Shown: positions 54,846 through 64,000 of the stretch, in pieces
Layout of the letters: every line of letters starts with the position of its first letter
Numbering within the stretch: position 1 is the first letter of the stretch
NCBI RefSeq assembly: GCF_036711975.1
Contig: NC_091967.1
Location: forward strand, 2,418,001 to 2,482,000
DNA length: 64,000 bases
Reading direction: 5' to 3'
DNA from: Onthophagus taurus
Taxonomy: Eukaryota > Arthropoda > Insecta > Coleoptera > Scarabaeidae
Notes under the pieces: generated by a model
What the model was told of the DNA's origin: nothing
Seen by the model: only the letters and a program-made list of their open reading frames with translations
The model's database searches: none
Translations under genes and position numbers: made by a program

Positions 54846-55139
54846 TTTTATGTTTTTTAAATAGAAAGGCGTAATTGGCAGTCTAAGAAGGAAGTTGCGG
54901 TAGTAATTTCCTGGTTTGTTGCACTTTCAGATTGTTAACATTGTGAATCACTGGGCTTCTTCTTGGGGGAACTGTCAAATTACATCTGCAACAATAATAA
55001 CAAAGAATACTTCCGGTACTTGAACCGTAGATGGTGTAGCGGTTTAGATCAACCTCGACATAGAAATTAATTATTTTTTATAACATCAAGTGACTTTCCA
55101 CCACAGATTGTATTAGTACCAGTAATCATAAAAATTAAA
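54846..55139. other. Upstream region of the tetraspanin gene
   Basis: Probably its 5' UTR and promoter, possibly with a non-coding exon. No clear core promoter element. Confidence 0.4.
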
Positions 55140-58100
55140 CTAATTTTAATTACCTTTTTAAATAAATAATACGTTACAGATATCTGTAATTATTAATCAT
55201 TGCAATATTTTGGTATAAAAAATTTAAAATATAGAATGGGTTTAAAAAAACATCAATACACATCAGAAAGTGGTTTTTATTAACAATTAAGCACCGTTTG
55301 TTTTAAAGGTTTTTCTATCTTTACACTTCCGAACGACACGACACCCGAATAATCCACAATGACATTTATTTAGTGGCGCTATCTATTATCACTCAGATAA
55401 AAATTTATTTGATTAATAAATATACTTAATTTATTTATTTACATAAATAAATCATCGTTTTATTGAATAATTTTTAGTTTATTTAGTTAATAAAAATTTA
55501 ATTCTCGCGACATAACAGAAGGTCTATAAGAAGCTCTTCCATGTAAAACCCGGAAATTATTGAAAAAAAATAACAGTTCCAGGATTCAACTTTAACCAAT
55601 ATTTCTGTTCCTCTTTATTAATCTCTTTGTAAAAATTAAACAAATTTTAATTACTTTTTTAAATAAATAATACGTTACAGATATCTGTAATTATTAATCA
55701 TTACAACGCTTTGATATAAAAAATTTAAAATATAGAATGATAATAAAAAACATCGATAAACTTCAGAAAGTGGTTTTTATTAACAATTAAATATCGTTTG
55801 TTATAAAAGAATTATCTTTACATTTCCGAACCATACCCGAATAATCCACAAGATCCACAATGACATTTATTTAGTGGCGCTATCTATTATCACTCATATA
55901 AAAATTTATTTTATTAATAAATAAACTTAATTTATTTATGTAAATAAATAAATCATGAATATATTTATATGATAAAAATAAGAGTTCCAGGATTTAACTT
56001 TAACCAATATTTCTGTTCCTCTTTATTAATCTCTTGATAAAAATCAAACTAATTTTAATTACTTTTTACGTTACAGATATCTGTAATTATTAATACTTTG
56101 TATATTACAATACTTTGATATAGAAAATCTAAAATATAGAATGTGTATAAAAAACATCGATAAACTCCAGAAAATGGTTTTTATTAACATTTATGCACCG
56201 TTTCTTTTAAAAGAATTACATCATTGATTATAATTGTTTGTAAGTGCTGCCACCTATCTTTATACTTCTGAACCATACTAGAATAACCCACAATGACATT
56301 TATTTAGTGGCGCTATCTATTATCTCTCAAATATCAATTTATTTATTTAATTATTTATTAATTAAACAAATAACATAAGTAAATAATCGTTTTATTGAAT
56401 AATTTTTAGTTTATTTAATTAATATAAATTTAATCCTAAATTTTTAGCGGTACTTGTCCATTCATTTCTCGCAACATAACACCCTGTAAGTCTTCTAAAT
56501 CCACTATAAGAAGCTCTTCCATGTAAAACCCGGAAATTATCGATAAAAATAACAGTTCCAGGATTCAACTTTAACCAATATTTCTGTTCCTTTTTATTAA
56601 TGTCTTCATAAAAATTAAACTAATTTTAATTACTTTTTTAAATAAATAATACGTTACAGATATCTGTAATTATTAATCATTACTATGCTTTGATATAAAA
56701 AATTTTAAATATAGAATGATAATAAAAAACATCGATAAACTTCACAGAGTGGTTTTTATTAACAATTAAATATCGTTTGTTATAAAAGAATTATCTTTAC
56801 ATTTCCGAACCATACCCGAATAATCCACAAGATCCACAATGACATTTATTTAGTGGCGCTATCTATTATCACTCATATAAAAATTTATTTTATTAATAAA
56901 TAAACTTAATTTATTTATGTAAATAAATAAATCATGAATATATTTATATGATAAAAATAAGAGTTCCAGGATTTAACTTTAACCAATATTTCTGTTCCTC
57001 TTTATTAATCTCTTGATAAAAATCAAACTAATTTTAATTACTTTTTACGTTACAGATATCTGTAATTATTAATACTTTGTATATTACAATACTTTGATAT
57101 AGAAAATCTAAAATATAGAATGTGTATAAAAAACATCGATAAACTTCAGAAAATGGTTTTTATTAACAATTATGCACCGTTTGTTTTAAAGGAATTATAT
57201 CATTGATTATAATTGTTTGTAAGTGCTGCCACCTATCTTTACACTTCTGAACCATACCAGAATAACCCACAATGACATTTATTTAGTGGCGCTATCTATT
57301 ATCTCTCAAATATCAATTTATTTATTTAATTATTTATTAATTAAACAAATAACATAAGTAAATAATCGTTTTATTGAATAATTTTTAGTTTATTTAGTTA
57401 ATATAAATTTAATCCTAAATTTTTAGCGGTACTTGTCCATTCATTTCTCGCAACATAACACCCTGTAAGTCTTCTAAATCCACTATAAGAAGCTCTTCCA
57501 TGTAAAACCCGGAAATTATCGATAAAAATAACAGTTCCAGGATTGAACTTTAACCAATATTTCTGTTCCTCTTTATTAATCTCTTCATAAAAATTAAACT
57601 AATTTTATTTTCTTTTTTAAATAAATAATACGTTACAGATATCTGTAATTATTAATCATTACAATGCTTTGATATAAAAAATTTTAAATATAGAATGATA
57701 ATAAAAAACATCGATAAACTTCACAGTGTGGTTTTTATTAACAATTAAATATCGTTTGTTATAAAAGAATTATCTTTACATTTCCGAACCATACCCGAAT
57801 AATCCACAAGATCCACAATGACATTTATTTAGTGGCGCTATATATTATCACTCATATAAAAATTTATTTGATTAATAAATAAACTTAATTTATTTATTTA
57901 CATAAATAAATCATCGTTTTATTGAATAATTTTTAGTTTGTTTAGTTAATAAAAATTTAATTCTCGCGACATAACACCCTGTAAGTCTTCTTAATCCACT
58001 ATGAGAAGCTCTTCCATGTAAAACCCGGAAATTATCGATAAAAATAACAGTTCCAGGATTCAACTTTAACCAATATTTCTGTTCCTCTTTATTAATATCT

Positions 58101-58834
58101 TCATAAAAATTAAACTAATTTTAATTACTTTTTTAAATAAATAATACGTTACAGATATCTGTAATTATTAATCATTACTATGCTTTGATATAAAAAATCT
58201 AAAATATAGAATGATAATAAAAAACATCTATAAACTTGAGAGAGTGGTTTTTATTAACAATTAAATATCCTTTGTTATAAAAGAATTATCTTTACACTTC
58301 CGAACCATACCCGAATAATCCACAAGATCCACAATGACATTTATTTAGTGGCGCTATCTATTATCACTCATATAAAAATTTATTTTATTAATAAATAAAT
58401 CATCGTTTTATTGAATATATTTATATGATAAAAATAACAGTTCCAGAATTTAACTTTAACCAATATTTCTGTTCCTCTTTATTAATCTCTTCATACAAAT
58501 TAAACTAATTTTAATTACTTTTTACGTTACAGATATCTGTAATTATTAATACTTTGATATAAAAAATCTAAAATATAGAATGTGTATAAAAAACATCGAT
58601 AAACACCAGAAAATGGTTTTTATTAACATTTATGCACCGTTTGTTTTAAAGGAATTACATCATTGATTATAATTGTTTGTAAGTGCTGCCACCTATCTTT
58701 ACACTTCTGAACCATACCAGAATAACCCACAATGACATTTATTTAGACATTTATTTATTTATTTAATTATTTATTAATTAAACAAATAACATAAGTAAAT
58801 AATCGTTTTATTGAATAATTTTTAGTTTATTTAG
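55140..58834. repeat. Tandem duplications of the last TMLH exon and its 3' flank
   Basis: Blocks copied from the terminal exon of the adjacent gene recur downstream of it, all in the same orientation. Longer copies are at about 55495-55640, 56440-56625, 57405-57595 and 57955-58115. Shorter ones are at 55975-56045, 56945-57032 and 58425-58500. The flanking marker gttacagatatctgtaatta recurs near 55172, 55674, 56072, 56654, 57048, 57634, 58147 and 58525, so long and short units mainly alternate and a pair is about 970 bp. Longer copies still read EQKYWLKLNPGTVIFIDN to TSTAKNLG on the minus strand, then diverge. They begin inside the exon, so the normal splice acceptor is missing. Confidence 0.9.
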
Positions 58835-60529
58835 TTAATATAAATGTAATCCTAAATTTTTAGCGGTACTTGTCCATTCATTTCTCGCAACATAACACCC
58901 TGTAAGTCTTCTAAATCCACTATAAGAAGCTCTTCCATGTAAAACCCGGAAATTATCGATAAAAATAACAGTTCCAGGATTCAACTTTAACCAATATTTT
59001 TGTTCCTCTTTATTAATCTCTTCCCCCAATCTTTTATAAGCATCATAAAACATGGGAATTTCTTCAAAATTTAACGTGTTTAATGGGGCTCTATCGTAAA
59101 TGTTGTATCTACAAAAATAAGAAATAAAATGAGAAAATTAATTAATGTTGACTTTTTTTACCTAATTTGTGATAATTTTTTCGTCACCGGATGTTGTTTT
59201 AATACCGTGTCTATGGTCGTGTAATGCACATTTTTTTCTATGTACTCGGATTCGATGGGAAAAGTTGTTAAAATTTCGTAATCTTTTGGGTGGCGTTCTT
59301 TTAAATTATTTGCAGCATTAAAGCCGTCAACTAAAAGAGTTTCTCCACCTTCCCCATCGTGACTTAACATATGAAATACTTGAAGGCTGAAATAAATGTT
59401 TATGAAAAAATTGAAATAGCAATATAAAAATATCATTTTGTACCCTGAAGCTTCTGTAAAATAAGTGTTATCGTTATGGGCCCCTAATTCGATTGTTGTG
59501 TAAGCCGTATCGGCGTGTTCTAAATTATTACTAACTTCCCACATTCCACCAAATAACGTTTGTTGAACCGGAGCCATGTTTCGGACAACTTTTTCTGTTG
59601 ATTCAATACTTGGTTCTACCTTTAAAAATAATTTGTGGTAATTAAGAAAATTGCTTTAAATGAATTTTAGATACCTCGGTGACAAATCCAATTCCGTATT
59701 TTAAGATGTTTTTTAATACAAGTTTTAAACCGGTTTGATCTTTTTTAAAATATTCTTTGGATGTTACGTAAAGTTCTTTGATGTTTTTTATTTGATTTGA
59801 GTTCCAATAAAAGCTTTCATTTTGTGGTAGTTTTGTAGTTTTGTAAAGATTACTTAAATAATTTAATGAAAATTCTGTTAAATGGCCATCTTTCCCTAAA
59901 AACAATATTGTTTCAACGTAAAAAATGAATGAATTAAAATTAGAACTAAAACTAGCACTAGAATTAACACTACACCTAGAAATAGAAACATTCGGGTTTA
60001 GCCGCACGTCTTTTAAGACGGCTAAACCCGAATGATTCTAGTTCTAGGTCTAGTGTTAGTTTTAGTTTTACACTTGCACTATCACTAGAACTAGCATTAG
60101 ACCTAGAACTAGAAACATTCGCAGACAACAAAACACAGAATGTTTTTAATTCTAAGTCTAATGTTAATTTTAGTGATAGTGTTAGTTCTAGTTTGAGTTA
60201 TAATTTGGTAACTTACAAGTAATTTTTAATTTATCATTAATTTTGACACAATCCACAGGTTTTATATTTTTAGGTATTTTTAAAACGTCCGACATGATTT
60301 GATTCGTTTTTTGATTGTAACATTTTTCACATCTGCAATGATCTCGAAGCCAAATGTAATGAATTTTTAGGTTTTCGTCAATTTCTAAATGGGAGTCGTA
60401 TAAACTAAGAAATCCTACAAGACAAGAATATAAAGAAAATTAATGAATAAATTAATTGATAAAATTAAATTTTTTCTTACTCGTATTATTAATTTTTTGC
60501 GAAAAAACTTTCTGCGTTAATTTGAGCAT
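58835..60529 (-). CDS. TMLHE: Trimethyllysine dioxygenase (TMLH), complete
   Basis: Exons 60529-60481, 60414-60217, 59895-59675, 59619-59444, 59386-59162 and 59108-58835 join in frame to 380 residues. The N-terminal zinc-type domain has HYIWLRDHCRCEKCYN (about 38-53). The Fe(II)/2-oxoglutarate dioxygenase core has the His-x-Asp pair in GAHNDNTYF, the partner His in RVLHGRASY and the 2-oxoglutarate Arg in GFRRLTGCY. TMLH hydroxylates trimethyllysine, the first step of carnitine synthesis, in mitochondria; the related gamma-butyrobetaine dioxygenase is the main alternative. DRAPLNTL and NWR-like NFRVLHGR favour TMLH. A clear mitochondrial presequence is not obvious. Intron 2 holds a palindromic CTAG-satellite unit, and the last exon has been copied repeatedly downstream. 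Confidence 0.92.
59935..60200. repeat. CTAG-satellite unit inside TMLH intron 2
   Basis: Hexamers in one direction (aactagcactagaattaaca...) lead to a hairpin at about 59988-60035 (cattcgggtttagccgcacg, then ctttt, then the complement) and then to hexamers in the other direction, a second loop and inverted hexamers again. If transcribed with the gene this would fold strongly. Confidence 0.88.
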
Positions 60530-61242
60530 GGTTAAAAGTAAAATGAGAAGTTGCTGTTTATAAAATAATAAGTAATTTTATCTTTATGTGGTGATAAAAA
60601 AGTTTTTAACAGTAAATTGAGGTCAAATGGTTTCATTTTTTTTTTCTGGATCGAATGTTGAGGTTAAAGTTGAATTAAAAGACTGTTAAATTCAAAAATA
60701 GAAGAAATAAAGATTAATAATCAATTTAGACAAACTAAAATATGCAGTGTTAGAAAATGATTCTTCAATCTCAGTACATTGCTATATGTACTTACTAGAG
60801 GTGTTAATGTATTCTTTTGAATTTTATTTGATGTTTAAATTTGACGTCAATTTGTTTAACCTTGACTGAGGTCTTATTTATTTTACATAATAAATCCTTT
60901 TTTACAAAATCATTGATGGAGAAAGAAATAAAAGAATTGTATTGGTTGATTTATAAAAATATTTATTAATTATTTATTTGTACACTTTTTATTTTTCAAA
61001 ATTAAGATAAGGTTTTTTTGATAAAGAATCTTAAATAAAACATAAAATTCCCTTAAAAAAACTGGTTTTCTCCTATTTTCTAATTTGTTACTTCTATTTT
61101 TGTGATGCTAAAAACATTTAACAAATCAAAAATAATATACAAAAAACCCATTTTTTACTTTTATAAATTAAATTAAACCTTAATCGTTAAAATCATTAAA
61201 TTACAAAAAAAGAAACAATCCCAAAATAGAAAAAAATAAAAA
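60530..61242. other. Intergenic between TMLH and ELOVL genes
   Basis: AT-rich. It contains the TMLH promoter side and the ELOVL 3' UTR, with no repeat or RNA gene recognised. Confidence 0.4.
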
Positions 61243-61656
61243 TTACGCTTGAGCACTATCTATAAAAGCCCTATTTCTCAATTGAATATTACTATCTGAC
61301 GTATAACTTTTGCTAATATGTTTACTAATACTACCATTTTCATACAAATCCGTTTGAATTGGGAAACAAATTCCAACTCCTTTTCCATTTTTACAACTTT
61401 CATTTGAATATTTTATTTCTTCTTTATCCTAAAAATTACGACAAAAAATCATTAACACATCATTAAAGTTGCATATAAAGGTACTGACTTCAACTTTTGT
61501 TTTGGACTTTTTTACATAAGTCTTTTTGTAGAAATCGGAAAACAGGAAGTAGAACATAACGGCGTGAAGGCCGATCCACCAGACAAACGCCTTTGGATAA
61601 TCACAATCAATAAATAGTAATTGAAAAGCGTGGACCATCACCAATACGAATTGAAC
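61243..61656 (-). CDS. ELOVL-type very-long-chain fatty-acid elongase, 3' end only
   Basis: Two exons, 61656-61489 and 61428-61243, join in frame to 117 residues plus stop. The first codes the last membrane helices and the FYFLFSDFYKKTYVKKSK motif that ends the ELO domain (VQFVLVMVHAFQLLFID, then KAFVWWIGLHAVMFY). The second is a polar C-terminal tail of 61 residues that carries no standard dilysine signal at its end (FIDSAQA). ELOVL proteins catalyse the condensation step of fatty-acid elongation in the ER. The catalytic HXXHH box would be upstream, beyond the satellite or outside the window. Confidence 0.88.
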
Positions 61657-61904
61657 CTATAAAAATTAAATTTAAATTAATTAATAACCAAAATTAACAC
61701 AACACGATCAATTTGAATTCAAATAAGAGCTGTTTTATATTTATTTCAACTTTTGACATCAGGATTTATTTATTCAAATTTAAACATTTCAAAACGATGA
61801 ACAGGATGTGAGTTAATTCTATACTGCTTATTGTATAATATCAGTTTAAAGTTTTTGTATGTAATGTACTATACTATACAGGATTGTTCAAGAGATAAAA
61901 TGTT

Positions 61905-64000
61905 GATTGGATCATGTTCTAGTTTTGCACTAGAACTAACACAAGATCTAGAACTAGAATTATTCGGGTTTAGCCGTCTTGAGAGACGTGCGGCTAAACC
62001 CGAATGTTTCTAGTTCTAGGTGTAATGTTAGTTCTAGTGACAGTAGTAGGTAGCGTTAGTTAGCATAAGATATCACTATGTTGCATATTTTTATTGCACT
62101 AAAACTAGAACTAACACTAGACCTAAAACTAGAAAGTATCTGTGAATGTTTCTAGTTCTAGGTCTAGTGTTAGTTCTAGTTTTACATTATCACTATCACT
62201 AGAACTAACACAAGACCTAGAACTAGAACCATTCGGGTTTAGCAGTCTTGAGAGACGTGCGGCTAAACCTGAATGCTTCTAGTTTTAGGTTTAATGTTAG
62301 TTCTAGTGACAGTAGTAGGTAGCGTTAGTTAGCATAAGATATCACTATGTTGCATATTTTTATTGCACTAAAACTAGAACTAACACTAGACCTAAAACTA
62401 GAAAGTATCTGTGAATGTTTCTAGTTCTAGGTCTAGTGTTAGTTCTAGTTTTGTATTATCACTATCACTAGAACTAACACAAGACCTAGAACTAGAATCA
62501 TTCGGGTTTAGCCGTCTTCAGAGACGTGCGGCTAAACCCGAATGTTTCTAGTTCTAGGTCTAGTGTTAGTTCTAGTTTTACATTATCACTATCACTAGAA
62601 CTAACACAAGACCTGGAACTAGAAACATTCGGGTTTAGCCGTCTTCAGAGACGTGCGGCTAAACCCGAATGTTTCTAGTTCTAGGTCTAGTGTTAGTTCT
62701 AGTTTTACACTAGTACTATCACTAGAACTAACACAAGACCTAGAAATAGAATCATTCGGGTTTAGCCGTCTTGAGAGACGTGCGGCTAAACCCGAATGTT
62801 TCTAGTTCTAGGTCTAGTGTTAGTTCTAGTTTTACATTATCACTATCACTAGAACTAACACAAGACCTAGAACTAGAATCATTCGGGTTTAGCCGTCTTG
62901 AGAGACATGCGGCTAAATCCGAATGATTCTAGTTCTAGGTCTAGTGTTAGTTCTAGTGTTAGTTCTAGTTTTACATTATCACTATCACTAGAACTAACAC
63001 AAGACCTAGAACTAGAAACATCGGGTTTAGCCGTCTTGAGAGACGTGCGGCTAAACCCGAATGTTTCTAGTTCTAGGTCTAGTGTTAGTTCTAGTGTTAG
63101 TTCTAGTTTTACATTACCACTATCACTAGAACTAACACAAGACCTAGAACTAGAATCATTCGGGTTTATCCGTCTTGAGAGACGTGCGGCTAAATCCGAA
63201 TGATTCTAGTTCTAGGTCTTGTGTTAGTTCCAGTTTTGCACTAGTACTATCACTAGAACTAACACAAGACCTAGAAATAGAATCATTCGGGTTTAGCCGT
63301 CTTGAGAGACGTGCGGCTAAACCCGAATGTTTCTATTTCTAGGTCTAGTGTTAGTTCTAATTTTACATTACCACTATCACTAGAACTAACACAAGACCTA
63401 GAAATAGAATCATTCGGGTTTATCCGTCTTGAGAGACGTGCGGCTAAATCCGAATGATTCTAGTTCTAGGTCTAGTGTTAGTTCTAGTGTTAGTTCTAGT
63501 TTTACATTATCACTATCACTAGAACTAACACAAGACCTAGAACTAGAAACATCGGGTTTAGCCGTCTTGAGAGACGTGCGGCTAAACCCGAATGTTTCTA
63601 GTTCTAGGTCTAGTGTTAGTTCTAGTGTTAGTTCTAGTTTTACATTACCACTATCACTAGAACTAACACAAGACCTAGAACTAGAATCATTCGGGTTTAT
63701 CCGTCTTGAGAGACGTGCGGCTAAATCCGAATGATTCTAGTTCTAGGTCTTGTGTTAGTTCCAGTTTTGCACTAGTACTATCACTAGAACTAACACAAGA
63801 CCTAGAAATAGAATCATTCGGGTTTAGCCGTCTTGAGAGACGTGCGGCTAAACCCGAATGTTTCTATTTCTAGGTCTAGTGTTAGTTCTAATTTTACATT
63901 ACCACTATCACTAGAACTAACACAAGACCTAGAAATAGAATCATTCGGGTTTATCCGTCTTGAGAGACGTGCGGCTAAATCCGAATGATTCTAGTTCTAG
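61905..64000. repeat. Palindromic CTAG satellite array reaching the window edge
   Basis: Alternating hairpins: a GC-richer palindrome (cgggtttagccgtcttgaga then its complement) and a hexamer palindrome (ctagttctaggtctagtg ... with inverted cactagaactaacacaag). Hairpin centres are near 61980, 62250, 62517, 62642, 62770, 62900, 63035, 63175, 63300, 63430, 63567, 63705, 63832 and 63962, about 130 bp apart after the first two. Four units (62898-63428) are repeated as a block from 63429, a 531-bp higher-order unit. At 62030-62160 and 62289-62420 a 260-bp variant with non-hexamer sequence is duplicated. The array continues past the edge. Confidence 0.94.

Noticed and set aside
62898-63734. Two nearly identical 101-codon Ser/Leu-rich open frames
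   Set aside because: They are translations of the hexamer satellite. The lack of stops follows from the repeat, and both strands behave alike.
61905-64000. Telomeric repeat at the window edge
   Set aside because: The hexamers are degenerate YTAGNN in both orientations, not the insect TTAGG pentamer, and internal arrays of the same family exist.

Overview
This window is AT-rich animal nuclear DNA, most likely from an insect; a beetle is possible but nothing here proves it. The evidence is spliced genes with short GT-AG introns (down to about 55 bp), single-copy insect-type genes, and a dense, varied transposon load: Penelope-like, several non-LTR elements, hAT, Tc1/mariner, piggyBac, a KRBA2-type integrase element and a tRNA-derived SINE. 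No bacterial operon or CRISPR structure is present.

Layout. 1-5397: transposon debris (Penelope-like element, half a mariner) and upstream sequence of a kinase. 5398-11276 (+): STK32/YANK-type serine/threonine kinase lacking its first exon(s); one intron carries a 363-bp satellite, and a 177-bp satellite follows the gene. 15520-22228 (+): complete KCTD9. Its second intron holds a 5.3-kb inverted-repeat mobile element whose left arm is expanded into about 22 tandem 142-bp units. 22770-24500 (+): complete MTHFSD. 25140-30713: nested non-LTR, hAT, piggyBac and hAT elements; two of the hATs have perfect 8-bp target duplications. 30994-32241 (-): Artemis-type nuclease. 32242-37528: probable shared promoter, then a transposon-filled 5' UTR intron. 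37529-40489 (+): 15-finger C2H2 protein. 41250-53815: palindromic satellite, more transposases, a possible small gene (46563-46877), a duplicated non-LTR region and a tandem run of inverted-repeat elements, one containing a SINE. 53816-54845 (-): TspanC8 tetraspanin. 55140-58834: tandem copies of the last exon of the next gene. 58835-60529 (-): complete trimethyllysine dioxygenase. 61243-61656 (-): the last two exons of an ELOVL fatty-acid elongase. 61905-64000: a palindromic satellite running off the window edge.

The host genes do not form a pathway. They are ordinary housekeeping and signalling genes: kinase, ubiquitin-ligase adaptor, folate-domain/RNA-binding protein, DNA-repair nuclease, transcription factor, membrane scaffold, carnitine synthesis and lipid elongation. 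The unusual biology is in the repeats. (1) One inverted-repeat element appears to have bred a satellite, with a 570-bp higher-order unit, from its own terminal arm. (2) A chain-of-hairpins satellite built of degenerate YTAGNN hexamers recurs at seven or more places, including a gene intron. (3) A gene's terminal exon has been tandemly duplicated downstream of the gene.
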